Below the pieces are notes generated by a model. The model saw only the letters and a program-made list of their open reading frames with translations, was not told the DNA's origin and made no database searches. Shown in pieces: positions 6,929 through 16,423 of a stretch of DNA of 64,000 nt; the stretch's first letter is position 1, and every line of letters starts with the position of its first letter. The translations under genes and the position numbers were made by a program. The DNA is from Candidatus Latescibacterota bacterium (GTDB lineage Bacteria > JAAXHH01): assembly GCA_022822725.1 (NCBI GenBank), contig JAJEAN010000002.1:1-64000 (forward strand), given 5' to 3'.

Positions 6929-9123
6929 TGCCACGACGGCCATCTCCGGCAGGGAACCGGCGGCGGGTGCGTACGCCTCTGATGCTGCAACAAGAGGAAA
7001 CCGAGTGCGGGGCGGTCTCCCTGGGCATTGTGCTGGCGTACTTCGGACGCTGGGTCCCGCTGGAGGCACTGCGCGAGGTGTGTGCGGTCAACCGGGACGG
7101 ATGCGACGCCGCCGACATTACCCGGGCGGCCCGCCAGTATGGGCTGGATACCCAGGGATGGCGAAAGGAGCCGGAGCAGCTGCGGGACATGGACCTGCCC
7201 ATGATCGTTTTCTGGGAATTCAACCACTTCATTGTGCTGGAAGGTTTCCGGGGACGGAACTACCTGGTAAACGACCCGGCCAACGGCCACCGTTTGATCG
7301 AGGAAGAGGAATTCGATCGGGGTTTCACGGGCGTCGTACTCAGCTTCCACCGCGGACCGGACTTTCAGACAGGCGGCGCCCGACAGGGCATCCTGCCCCG
7401 GCTCTGGCCGTGGCTCAGGGAGGTCACCGGACCCCTGGGTTTCGCGTTGTGTTGCGGATTACTGCTGTCGGTTCCCGCGCTTGCCCTTCCGCTGCTTCTC
7501 AGCGTCTTCGTGGACCGCGTGCTGAGTGGGCAGGAGCCCTCCTGGGCGACGCCGATCATCGTCGGGCTGGCTGTGGCCGGGGCCCTGGTCTATTTGCTCA
7601 CGTGGCTGCGCCAGCGCTGTCTCAGATTGCTCGCGATACGGCTGTCGCTGGACCACGCCTCCCGCTTCATCAGGCACTTGCTCCGTCTGCGCCTGGGTTA
7701 CTTCACGCAACGCTATTCCGGCGATCTGGCCTCCCGATTGCAGTTGATCGACGAAATCTCGGTGGTGGCAACCACGCAGTTCGTCGGCGTCATCATCGAA
7801 CTGATTTCCAGTGCCGTGTTCCTGGCGGTGATGTTCGCCTATGACCCGTTGCTGGCGATCGCAGTCGCCGGCCTGGGCGCGGCCAGCGCGGTGACGATGC
7901 GACTGATCACCCGTTCCCGTGTAGGCGAGAACCGCCGCCTGCAGCGGGAGCGGGGCAAGCTGCAGGGTATAAGCATGTACGGGTTGCGGGGCATGGACAC
8001 GATACAGGCGGTATCCGGCGAGAATGATTTCTTCGCACACTGGTCGGGCTACCAGGCACGGGAACTGGTGGCGCGTCAGCGGTTCGCCGAGCTTGGACAC
8101 GTAATCGCCTCGCTTCCCGGCCTGTTCCTGATCGCCAGCAACGCGGCGGTCCTGGGCCTCGGCGGCTGGCGCGTCATGGAAGGAGACATGACGTTGGGCG
8201 TGATGGTGGGATTCTACGTGCTTGCCGCCAACTTTCTGCTGCCCATCGGCAGGCTGGTACAATTCACGGACCTGTTCCAGATTCTGGAAGCCAACCTGCA
8301 ACGGCTCGAGGACGTCCTGGACGCCCCCAGAGACCGGTTTTTTCAGCAGCGTGACGACCAGCGCGCCCAGAAAAGCGGTGCTTTTGCCAGACAGCTTAGG
8401 CTGAGCGGCCAGCTCGAACTGCGAAACGTCAGATTCGGATACAAGGCCAACCGGGAGCCGTTACTGGATGACTTCAGTCTGATCATAGAACCCGGTCAGC
8501 GCGTCGCCATAGTCGGTCCCACGGGTTCGGGCAAATCGACGCTGGCCCAGTTGGCGGCGGGAATCCACCAGCCCTGGTCCGGAGAGATTCTGCTGGACGG
8601 GCACGCCCGGGCCGAGGTCCCACGGGATCTGATGACCAACTCCGTATCCATGGTGGACCAGCGCATCTTCCTGTTCGCCGCGTCCGTGCGGGATAACCTC
8701 ACGATGTGGAATCCGGAAATTCCCGACCAGTGGGTGGCGGAGGCCGCGACGGACGCGACCATCCACGAGGACATTCTGGCCAGGGCCTATGGCTACGACG
8801 CGCCGGTCGAGGAAGGCGGACGCAATTTCAGCGGTGGTCAGAGGCAGCGCCTCGAGATCGCCCGGGCACTGGTCGGCAACCCCTCGCTGCTGATCCTGGA
8901 CGAAGCCACCAGTGCGCTGGACCCGGTTACCGAGATGCGTATCGACGACGCCCTGCGCCGGCGCGGCTGTAGCTGCCTCATCGTCGCCCACAGGCTGAGT
9001 ACCATACGGGACTGCGACCTGATCGTAGTCCTGGACCGAGGGAAAGAAGTGCAGCGGGGCACACATCCGGATCTGATGGCCGACACCACGGGACTATACT
9101 ATCGGCTCATGGAAGCGGAGTAG
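6928..9123 (+). CDS. NHLM-type peptidase-containing ABC transporter (PCAT)
   Basis: A 731-residue exporter and leader peptidase. The N-terminal C39 peptidase domain has Gln21 and Cys27 in QQEETECGAVSL, His100 in NHFIVLEG and Asp116 in VNDPANG, so the catalytic set is complete. A six-helix membrane domain follows (about residues 165-430). The ATPase domain has Walker A GPTGSGKST near residue 530, signature FSGGQRQRLEIARALV near 634 and Walker B LLILDEATSALDP near 655. It should cut precursors after Gly-Gly and export the cores. It is flanked by the adaptor (one-base overlap) and the second ABC gene four bases downstream. Confidence 0.93.
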   Translation: MPRRPSPAGNRRRVRTPLMLQQEETECGAVSLGIVLAYFGRWVPLEALREVCAVNRDGCDAADITRAARQYGLDTQGWRKEPEQLRDMDLPMIVFWEFNHFIVLEGFRGRNYLVNDPANGHRLIEEEEFDRGFTGVVLSFHRGPDFQTGGARQGILPRLWPWLREVTGPLGFALCCGLLLSVPALALPLLLSVFVDRVLSGQEPSWATPIIVGLAVAGALVYLLTWLRQRCLRLLAIRLSLDHASRFIRHLLRLRLGYFTQRYSGDLASRLQLIDEISVVATTQFVGVIIELISSAVFLAVMFAYDPLLAIAVAGLGAASAVTMRLITRSRVGENRRLQRERGKLQGISMYGLRGMDTIQAVSGENDFFAHWSGYQARELVARQRFAELGHVIASLPGLFLIASNAAVLGLGGWRVMEGDMTLGVMVGFYVLAANFLLPIGRLVQFTDLFQILEANLQRLEDVLDAPRDRFFQQRDDQRAQKSGAFARQLRLSGQLELRNVRFGYKANREPLLDDFSLIIEPGQRVAIVGPTGSGKSTLAQLAAGIHQPWSGEILLDGHARAEVPRDLMTNSVSMVDQRIFLFAASVRDNLTMWNPEIPDQWVAEAATDATIHEDILARAYGYDAPVEEGGRNFSGGQRQRLEIARALVGNPSLLILDEATSALDPVTEMRIDDALRRRGCSCLIVAHRLSTIRDCDLIVVLDRGKEVQRGTHPDLMADTTGLYYRLMEAE

Positions 9124-9127
9124 GGTT

Positions 9128-12055
9128 ATGGTGGACGGAACACAGATGGACGGAACACAGTTGAACTCACTCTCCGAACTGGCGCGGATCCACGGGGATC
9201 GATTCGTCGGCGGGGGCAATCGCCCGATACGTCTGTCGGACCCGGACACCCTCTGGTTCGTCGCGGGGGGGACGGTGAACGTCTTCGCGACCCGGCTCAG
9301 AGATGACGGCACGCCGAGGGAATTCAGGCACATGCTCCGAGCCGGAGCGGGCCGGCTGCTCTTCTCCGTACCGGAGGAGGAGGGCCTGAGCGTTCTGGTG
9401 GCCAAGGGGTTGCCGGATACCGAGTTGCGTCGAATTCCACTCGACGCCTTGACCGGAGCCGGACTCGACACCGAGATTGTAGCGCAGATTGAAACCTGGG
9501 TGCGTGAACTCTCCGAGTCACTCGTCCGGGACGTCACCTACAGGCCGCGTGTAGAGCGCAGCCTTTCCCCGGGGAATACCGAGGAAATCGGCGACGGCGC
9601 CGCAATCTGCGCCAGGCACGGCGTGGTATGGATATCCAGCAAGGACGGCGACATCGAGTACCTGGGCACCGAGGAGCCGGACGGCGCCGGTTCGGTTCCC
9701 GTCACGCCCTTCAGCTGGATTGTACGCGCCCGGGCCGGCGAGGTGAGTGGAGTCGACACCGCGGACCTGCAGCGGGAAGGACGTCTGCTTACGACGCTCG
9801 CGGAATTCAACAGACTGGCGATGAGGGCCGACCAGACGAACCGGACGTTGCTGTTGGCCGACGTGTCCAACCTGCAGACCGCGAGTGCGCGGTACCGGCA
9901 AAGAATCGAGGAGGAAGCGCGCCGGGACCTGGTCAACGTGCTCGGCGGAACCGCCCGTCCCGCGGAGGAAGATACGGTCCTGTTGCGAGTCCTGGAGCGG
10001 ATAGGACGCCACGAAGGCATTCGCTTCCGGGCGCCGTTGCGATCGCGTCGCCGCGCGTCTCAAGACGGAGAAATCGCGCTTGAAGATGTGCTCAACGCAT
10101 CAAGCGTTCGCTGCCGCCGCGTTGCCTTGCGAGAACACCAGAGGTGGTGGCTGAGCGACAGTGGGGCGATGCTGGCCTCGCGCAGGCAGGACGGTTCTCC
10201 GGTCGCCCTGATTCCTGGAGCCGCGGGGCGTTACCGGATGGTGGACCCCCGGTCCCCGCGCTCGGTATCGGTCAACGCCCGTCGCGCCGCGACGCTGGAT
10301 CCGGCCGCCTACCAGTTCTACCGCCCGTTGCCCGGGGAACAGACGAGTAACATTGCCCTGCTGTTGGGCATGGTGTTCAACCGCGTTTGGGGCGACCTGA
10401 CGCGTCTGGCAGGAGCGGGGATTCTGTCGGGCCTGGTCACCCTGGCGCCAGGGGTATTGCTGGGTGTCTTCGCCAGCCTGATCCTGCCTTCCGGTGATTT
10501 GCGCATGCTGATTATGGTAGCCCTGGCCGTCGTATTGCTCGGCTTGACGCTTGCGCTGCTGCAGATGGTAAAAGGCACGGCCCTGATGCGACTGGAAGGC
10601 CGGGCCGCGGCGCGGATCGGCGCGGCCCTGTGGGACCGGATGCTGACCCTGCCCGCCACCTTCTACCGGCGGTTCACGGTTGGCGACCTGGGAAGCCGGG
10701 CCATGGGTTTTCAGCAGTTGCGGGACCAGGTGGCCGGCGTCGTTGCCGAGGCGCTGTTGTCGCTGGTATTCCTTTTTCCCGCATTCGCACTGCTGTTTCA
10801 CTACGATGCCCTGCTCGGGTGGCTGGGGCTCGGGCTCGGGGTGTTCTCCCTGGGCGTGACGCTTTGCCTGGGACTGCGACAGATGCCGCACTATCGCCGG
10901 GTACTGGCTGCCTCGCGCCGAATCACGAGTGTGCTGCTTCAACTGATCGGCGGCGTGGCCAAGCTGAGGGTGAGCGGTGCGGAAGCCTCGGCTTTCGCCA
11001 CGTGGGCCGCCGACTACCGGAAACGGAAACGCGCCGAGATGCGGCTGGGCGCGCTGAACGAACACCTGATCGCTTTCACCTCGGCCGCCCCGTTCCTCGC
11101 CGTGACCGCTTTGTTCGTCGCGGCCGCACACCTTGGCCAGCAGAGACTGGAGATGGGCAGCTTTCTGGTCGTCTATACCGTGTTTATGGTATTCTACAGT
11201 GCGGTGGCCCAGTTCGGACTGTCGTTTTCCGCCATTTCCGCCATACTGCCCACCGTCGAGCAGGCGGCGCCCATACTCAGGGAGCGACCCGGGAGGGCGA
11301 TCGCTGACGCCGATGCGCCCATGATCGAGTTGCGCGGCGAAGTGCGCATCGACCACGTGACCTTTCGATACACCGAGGACGGCCCCCTGATCCTGCAGGA
11401 TGTATCCCTTCACGCCCGTCCCGGCGAGTTCATCGCCCTGGTGGGGGAATCGGGCTCCGGCAAGAGTACCCTGCTCCGCCTGGCGCTGGGGCTGGAAAGT
11501 CCGCTGGCCGGCGCAGTACATTACGATGGCCACGACCTGGAGCGGCTCAACAGGCTGGCATTGCGCAATGGCGTGGGGATGGTGGTTCAGGACGCTTCAC
11601 TGCGCCCGCAGACGGTGCGGGACAACATCATCGGAACGGGCGACGACCTGACGGAGGAAGACGCGTGGCGGGCGGCGCGGCTGGCCAAAGTGGACCGTGA
11701 CATCTCGGCCATGCCGATGGGCATGTACACCGTGACTTCGGAAGGATCATCGGGGTTCTCCGGCGGGCAGGTACAGCGCATCATGCTGGCCGCCGCCCTG
11801 GTGCGAAATCCCTCCGTGCTGCTGCTGGACGAGGCGACCAACTGGCTCGACAACGAAACCCAGGCAAGCGTGATGGAGGAGATAGAAAGACTCTCGGTGA
11901 CGCGCATAGTCAGCGCCCATCGACTTTCCACAATCCGGCGGGCGGACCGGGTCTACGTACTGCAGCGAGGCCGGGTGATCCAGCAGGGCGGTTTTGACGA
12001 GCTCATGGCGGTGGAGGGTGTATTCCGGGACATGGCACTTCGGCAGATGACCTGA
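9128..12055 (+). CDS. NHLM-type second ABC transporter, ATP-binding/permease
   Basis: A 975-residue protein. About 410 N-terminal residues lack the C39 catalytic Cys and include a cyclic-nucleotide-binding-like beta-rich part. A membrane domain (about 415-700) and an ATPase domain follow, with Walker A GESGSGKST near 773, signature FSGGQVQRIMLAAALV near 876 and Walker B VLLLDEATNWLD near 896. This is the usual partner of the PCAT in NHLM systems, and the two ABC half-transporters may form a heterodimer. It ends the export operon; the next gene is about 100 bases away and unrelated. Confidence 0.9.
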   Translation: MVDGTQMDGTQLNSLSELARIHGDRFVGGGNRPIRLSDPDTLWFVAGGTVNVFATRLRDDGTPREFRHMLRAGAGRLLFSVPEEEGLSVLVAKGLPDTELRRIPLDALTGAGLDTEIVAQIETWVRELSESLVRDVTYRPRVERSLSPGNTEEIGDGAAICARHGVVWISSKDGDIEYLGTEEPDGAGSVPVTPFSWIVRARAGEVSGVDTADLQREGRLLTTLAEFNRLAMRADQTNRTLLLADVSNLQTASARYRQRIEEEARRDLVNVLGGTARPAEEDTVLLRVLERIGRHEGIRFRAPLRSRRRASQDGEIALEDVLNASSVRCRRVALREHQRWWLSDSGAMLASRRQDGSPVALIPGAAGRYRMVDPRSPRSVSVNARRAATLDPAAYQFYRPLPGEQTSNIALLLGMVFNRVWGDLTRLAGAGILSGLVTLAPGVLLGVFASLILPSGDLRMLIMVALAVVLLGLTLALLQMVKGTALMRLEGRAAARIGAALWDRMLTLPATFYRRFTVGDLGSRAMGFQQLRDQVAGVVAEALLSLVFLFPAFALLFHYDALLGWLGLGLGVFSLGVTLCLGLRQMPHYRRVLAASRRITSVLLQLIGGVAKLRVSGAEASAFATWAADYRKRKRAEMRLGALNEHLIAFTSAAPFLAVTALFVAAAHLGQQRLEMGSFLVVYTVFMVFYSAVAQFGLSFSAISAILPTVEQAAPILRERPGRAIADADAPMIELRGEVRIDHVTFRYTEDGPLILQDVSLHARPGEFIALVGESGSGKSTLLRLALGLESPLAGAVHYDGHDLERLNRLALRNGVGMVVQDASLRPQTVRDNIIGTGDDLTEEDAWRAARLAKVDRDISAMPMGMYTVTSEGSSGFSGGQVQRIMLAAALVRNPSVLLLDEATNWLDNETQASVMEEIERLSVTRIVSAHRLSTIRRADRVYVLQRGRVIQQGGFDELMAVEGVFRDMALRQMT

Positions 12056-12154
12056 CCCGAGACGTCGCGACGCCTTGACCGGCACGCTTCGCGATGTATC
12101 TTCGCAAGACCGGGCACTGGCCACTTCCACTTGCCAACACAACCGATTCACCTC

Positions 12155-12904
12155 ATGAATCCATCCGGATTCCAGACCTTCGGGACCCCGCACCTCGTCG
12201 TGATGGGCCTGACCCTGGTCCTTCCCTTCGTGCTATCGGGAATCGCACGGAAAACCGGGGATCGCCGAACCGCAAAAGCGATCGCGTATCTGCTCGCCGC
12301 CATGCTCCTGGTCAACGATATTACGGCCGGGGGATACCGCCTCCTGCAGTCCGGTCCGGATTACTTCATCCGAAACTACCTGCCGCTGCACGTCTGCGGC
12401 GTCGCGAACCTGGTCACGGCCGCTACCCTCATCTTCCGCAGTCGGCGAACTTACGAGATCGCCTACTTCTGGGGGCTTGTCGGTTCCGCCAACGCCGTGA
12501 TCACCCCGGGCGCCATTGAGACCGGCTTCCCTTCATGGCGTTTCTTCCAGTATTTCATCATTCATTCAGGAATCGTGGTGGGTGTCCTGTACGCTACATG
12601 GGGCCTGGGCATGCGGCCCACACCGGGCGGACTCTTCCGCGCATTCGTCGCCCTGAATGTGTTCGCCGTCGTCGTGGGTATCATCAACCTGTTCCTGGAG
12701 TCCAATTACATGTACCTCTCGAGGCCGCCCTGGGGTACGGTTTCGCCCTTCTTCTTCGCGCCGTGGCCCTGGTACATTTTCATCCTCGACGTGCTCGCGC
12801 TTGCCATGTTCTTCGCAGTGTACCTGCCGGTGCACCTGTCACGAGGTCGAGCACCGCGGCAGGTTCGGCCGTCCTCCCGGTCCGTACAAGAGAAACCAGG
12901 CTAG
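12155..12904 (+). CDS. TIGR02206-type (YwaF-like) integral membrane protein
   Basis: About 249 residues with six or seven hydrophobic helices. Conserved pieces are FGTPHLVVMGLTLVLP, YLPLHVCGVANLVTA, FWGLVGSANAVITP and FFQYFIIHSGIVVGVLY, which match the TIGR02206/YwaF membrane family of unknown function. I prefer the ATG at 12155; an in-frame TTG at 12131 would add eight residues without a visible Shine-Dalgarno site. Its stop overlaps the stop of the converging gene at 12901 (shared CTAG). Confidence 0.75.
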   Translation: MNPSGFQTFGTPHLVVMGLTLVLPFVLSGIARKTGDRRTAKAIAYLLAAMLLVNDITAGGYRLLQSGPDYFIRNYLPLHVCGVANLVTAATLIFRSRRTYEIAYFWGLVGSANAVITPGAIETGFPSWRFFQYFIIHSGIVVGVLYATWGLGMRPTPGGLFRAFVALNVFAVVVGIINLFLESNYMYLSRPPWGTVSPFFFAPWPWYIFILDVLALAMFFAVYLPVHLSRGRAPRQVRPSSRSVQEKPG

Positions 12905-14457
12905 ACGATCCGTATCGAATCGCCACCCTCGGATGCCCAGTCCGTCAACTGCCGGACCGGAATAGTCCTCAATCCAACCTGGGCATTCCCGGTATAAAAC
13001 ACGTACCCCACGTCGTCCTTTACGACCATGCGGGGCCAGCCGGTCCAGGTGTTGTCGAAACGCTCGACGCCGATGCCCAGTGCCGGCAGCGCCGGGTTCC
13101 GGGGGTAGTACGACCAGTTTTTCAGGTCCGTCGACCGGGCCAGGCCCACCGAATCGCACCACTGCTCCCGTTCGGTACGCTGCTCCCGCTCGCTGCACTG
13201 CTCACGCCCCGTTCGCCGCTCCCGCGCTGTCGCGCCCGGCGGCGTCGCGCCCGGCGGCGTCCATGCGTTGCATCCTTCATACCAGAGATACCAGGTGTCG
13301 CCGATCCGGTTAAGCGACCGCGGCCGGACGTGCACGGCGTCCCAGTCCTGCTCCGTCTGGGGGCCGAAAACGGGATTGTTCTCGTCCGTACGCCAGTCCA
13401 CGAGGTCGTCGCTGTAGAGCAGGTAGCCCCGGTCGCCGCCGGGCCAGCCTCCCGATGGCCGCGGCGTGTATCCCGCGTAGCACATGAGGTACCGGTAATC
13501 CGGATGGTCCACGCGCAGCAGGTCGAATTCGTGGGCGGCGTCATTGAAATGCCTGTAAACCGGATTCCGCGAATAAGTAGTGAAGGGACCCATCGGGTCG
13601 TCGGCCGTGGCGGTCATGAATCCGAGCCAGGACGGATACTGCTGGACGGCGTACATGATGACGATACGGCCTTCGGGCGTAACGACCGCGCCGTTCACGT
13701 AGATATTGTCGCCCGGCGCGTCCGCGTGGGAAAGGACCGGCGCCGGATGCACGCGCCAGTTCACCAGGTCCGCGCTCACCGCGACTGCGATGCTGCGACG
13801 GGAGGACCCTTCCTGATCGCCTTCCATGCCCGCCATGCAGTACATATAGTATCGGCCGCCTGTTTCAACGATGGCGCCCGGGATGATCTGCCTTTCATAG
13901 TGGCTGTCGGCAGGTCCTCGCGCAATGACCGGCTCCGTTCTCTGATCCAGCCAGGGCAGCGTCGCGACCGTGCAGGATTCGAATCCGCATCCTCCGGTTC
14001 CCGTCAGGGCGAGCGTGTTCTCCCTCGGATCGTACACGCCTTCCCATTCGCCCGACGGACCCCGGATCCAGCCCGTGTTTCCGTTCACGCGGAACCGGAA
14101 GAAGTTGCCCTTCTTCAGCACGCGGACTTCCCAGGGAGGCGGACAGCCGCCGGGGTAGTCCTTCAGCACCGTTCTGCAGCCTGCCGCCTCCCTGGCCACG
14201 CGGAAGCCATTGCCGTCGACATGCAGGACAACACCCGCCTGATCTCCACCAGAAAACCGGATGCCCGCCGCCGGGACCGGACCCGCACCCGCAATCCTCG
14301 CGTGGAGTTCGTAATTGCCCGTTACATGCCGAGTAATCATCGTTCGAAATTCCGCGTTCGTGCGGTACCAAAATAGCGCACCGGGAGGAGGAAATACCGA
14401 TTTCTCCAATGGAAGATAGGGCCTATATTCCGGATAATCCACAACGAAACAGGACAC
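12901..14457 (-). CDS. GH43/GH32-like five-bladed propeller protein
   Basis: A 518-residue protein. The N-terminal 150 residues look like a lectin-type beta sandwich (NYELHARIAG, VRVLKKGNFFRFRVNG). The C-terminal part has repeated blades typical of GH32/43/68 folds: GAIVETGGRYYMYCMAG, GYLLYSDDLVDW and RIGDTWYLWYEGCNAW. A polar low-complexity insertion (about residues 397-439, repeats of ERRTGREQ/SEREQRTEREQ, encoded by 13140-13265) interrupts the last blades. There is no obvious signal peptide. Substrate unknown; a glycan or oligosaccharide is inferred from the fold, and catalytic carboxylates cannot be assigned by eye. Confidence 0.6.
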   Translation of the reverse strand: MSCFVVDYPEYRPYLPLEKSVFPPPGALFWYRTNAEFRTMITRHVTGNYELHARIAGAGPVPAAGIRFSGGDQAGVVLHVDGNGFRVAREAAGCRTVLKDYPGGCPPPWEVRVLKKGNFFRFRVNGNTGWIRGPSGEWEGVYDPRENTLALTGTGGCGFESCTVATLPWLDQRTEPVIARGPADSHYERQIIPGAIVETGGRYYMYCMAGMEGDQEGSSRRSIAVAVSADLVNWRVHPAPVLSHADAPGDNIYVNGAVVTPEGRIVIMYAVQQYPSWLGFMTATADDPMGPFTTYSRNPVYRHFNDAAHEFDLLRVDHPDYRYLMCYAGYTPRPSGGWPGGDRGYLLYSDDLVDWRTDENNPVFGPQTEQDWDAVHVRPRSLNRIGDTWYLWYEGCNAWTPPGATPPGATARERRTGREQCSEREQRTEREQWCDSVGLARSTDLKNWSYYPRNPALPALGIGVERFDNTWTGWPRMVVKDDVGYVFYTGNAQVGLRTIPVRQLTDWASEGGDSIRIV

Positions 14458-14535
14458 TGACTGACCTGTTTCAAGCGGGGCGACAGGGGCTTACCGGACG
14501 TAACGTGACGGTAGTTCGATCAGGAGATGGCGGTC

Positions 14536-15195
14536 ATGGCTGCTTCAGACGCGCATCCGGGTACGGTCGTGGTGCTCAACGGCGCGCCCAGATCCGGTAA
14601 ATCGAGTATCGCGTCTGCCATCCAGCAGACGTCTACAGCGCCGTGGTTGAACCTCGGCGCCGATCGGTTCATCGAGATCACGCCGCCGCGGTTCCGGCCC
14701 GGTATCGGGCTGCGTCCCGCCGGCATAGCGGATCGGCCAGGCGGTGAAAGGCCCGATCTGGAACCGTATATACCCTTGATGTACGAAGCGCTTTACGATT
14801 CCATCGCGGCCCACCTCCGAAAGGGCCTGAACGTGGTAGCCGACGCAGCCCATCACGACGATTACGCGACACGGAGCGGGATCCTCTACGATTGCGCGAG
14901 GCGCATGGATGGTCTGAAAGCGTATTTCGTGGGCGTGCGCTGCCCCGTCGACGTCGTGTGGCGCCGCCGCAGGGAGACCTGGTTAAAGGACGAAGACATC
15001 CCGGCCGACGCACCCGTACCCGACCTGGTGAGGATCTGGGACCGGGAGGTGCATAGACCGGGTATCTACGACCTGGAAGTCGATACCTCGGCGGCCAGCG
15101 CGGAGGAATGCGCCGGGCGGATCCTGCGATACATCGAATGCGGTCGAGCACCCCGGGCGTTCCCGCGACTGGCAGGTATGTCAGGAAAAACTTGA
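14536..15195 (+). CDS. Chloramphenicol-phosphotransferase-like P-loop kinase
   Basis: About 219 residues. A P-loop GAPRSGKSSIAS follows the VVVLN strand; WLNLGADRFIE, FVGVRCPVDVVWRRRRETW and a C-terminal YDLEVDTS match the CPT family layout. CPT transfers phosphate to the C3 hydroxyl of chloramphenicol, but homologues in environmental bacteria often have unknown substrates, so resistance should not be assumed. AGGAG at 14522-14526 sits 9 bases before the ATG at 14536 but touches the ATG at 14527, so 14536 is the better start. It is a single gene, divergent from the GH43-like gene. Confidence 0.72.
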   Translation: MAASDAHPGTVVVLNGAPRSGKSSIASAIQQTSTAPWLNLGADRFIEITPPRFRPGIGLRPAGIADRPGGERPDLEPYIPLMYEALYDSIAAHLRKGLNVVADAAHHDDYATRSGILYDCARRMDGLKAYFVGVRCPVDVVWRRRRETWLKDEDIPADAPVPDLVRIWDREVHRPGIYDLEVDTSAASAEECAGRILRYIECGRAPRAFPRLAGMSGKT

Positions 15196-15308
15196 TGCGC
15201 CGGTGTATTGTTGAATCAATCTTACTCAAGGCAGTTTATCCTGCTCAAGGCAGAATACCGATAGCGCAGTGCGATTTCGGTACTTAAACCCGGGAGGCTC
15301 GAGTCCAC

Positions 15309-16388
15309 ATGGGCTGGCGCGTCGCAGACCACATTACGATCTACCGAGAATCGGGCTGGTACGGCGCCCATCCGAACATAGTCCGGACGCCCGGAGGGGA
15401 CCTGCTGGCCCTGTTCCACCGGTCGCCTGCCACGGGATTCAGTCATCACAGCCATCCCCTCTTCGACGTGCGGGCCTGCCGCTCGGGCGACGGGGGGCAG
15501 TCCTGGGGACCGGCTGAACTGATTACGACCTACCCGTACGGCGGCGTAATCGATTTCGGGACCCACACGCTCTCCAGCGGCGAGATCTTCCTGCACGCCA
15601 GCACGGTGGACCTGGTCCTTGCCCAGGAACCGGAAGTCTCCAAGCATACCTGGATTTCCCGACCGGGCATGGGATTCCACGTTCGATCGACGGACGATGG
15701 GAGGACCTGGTCACACCCCGAGCTGTTTCCGCCGCTGCCGGATGCCGTGAACGGGCATCCCGCCTCCCACACGGGGATATGCCGGAGCGGACTGCTGGAG
15801 ATGCCCGACGGGCGCATGCTGCTTCCCGGCAAGGCGACGGACCATCCGGAAGGCAGCCCGCCGTTTTTCGGCATGCTGCAATCATCGACGGACGGCGGCC
15901 GGACCTGGGTCTACGAAGGCCGCATCGCCGAGGACGACGTCGCCCATTTCAGCGAACCGGCGATCTGCCGGACACCGGCCGGCCGGATCATCGTGCTCTT
16001 CCGCTGCCATCCGAACCAGCCGCCCGGGCAGGAGGTGCACCTCGTGGAAATACACTCCGACGACGGTGGAGCGACCTGGTCCCCCTGGCGTTCGACGACC
16101 ATGCGGGGGTGCCCCGGGCACCTGCTCGGACTGCGGGACGGCCGCATCCTGGCCACGGTGGGTACCCGGTGGGAAGGACAGATGGGCTGCATGGCGCGCG
16201 TCCTCGATCCGGAGGCCCGCGACCTGGATACCGCGCCGGATATCGTCGTGCGCTCCGATTCCCTGGAACCGGACTGCGGATATCCCTGGTCGCTCGAATT
16301 AAGGGATGGACGGGTACTGGTGGTTTACTATTATGTCTACGAAGATGGAACACGAGGCATAGAAGGATCGGTGCTCGAGGAATCCTGA
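15309..16388 (+). CDS. BNR/Asp-box sialidase-like protein
   Basis: A 359-residue six-bladed-propeller protein. At least four Asp-box-type motifs are visible: SGDGGQSW (residues 59-66), STDDGRTW, STDGGRTW and SDDGGATW. An early FRIP-like position is replaced by AHPNIVRTPGGDLLALFHR. There is no signal peptide. This family includes exo-alpha-sialidases and many relatives of unknown specificity. It ends 35 bases before the PhyH gene at 16424, so they are probably cotranscribed. Confidence 0.72.
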   Translation: MGWRVADHITIYRESGWYGAHPNIVRTPGGDLLALFHRSPATGFSHHSHPLFDVRACRSGDGGQSWGPAELITTYPYGGVIDFGTHTLSSGEIFLHASTVDLVLAQEPEVSKHTWISRPGMGFHVRSTDDGRTWSHPELFPPLPDAVNGHPASHTGICRSGLLEMPDGRMLLPGKATDHPEGSPPFFGMLQSSTDGGRTWVYEGRIAEDDVAHFSEPAICRTPAGRIIVLFRCHPNQPPGQEVHLVEIHSDDGGATWSPWRSTTMRGCPGHLLGLRDGRILATVGTRWEGQMGCMARVLDPEARDLDTAPDIVVRSDSLEPDCGYPWSLELRDGRVLVVYYYVYEDGTRGIEGSVLEES

Positions 16389-16423
16389 AAGATCTCGACT
16401 GGAAGGCATTTGGAGGCGCTTTA

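Noticed and set aside
13140-13265. Possible CRISPR or intergenic repeat
   Set aside because: It is within an open frame and the units are short and spacerless.
12535-14376. Long plus-strand frame of over 600 codons
   Set aside because: It lies antisense to the GH43-like gene and has Pro/Arg/His-rich, shadow-type composition with no domain pattern.
15779-16423. Upstream extension of the PhyH 1 frame
   Set aside because: It overlaps the sialidase-like gene in another frame; the ATG at 16424 with a good Shine-Dalgarno site gives the family N-terminus.
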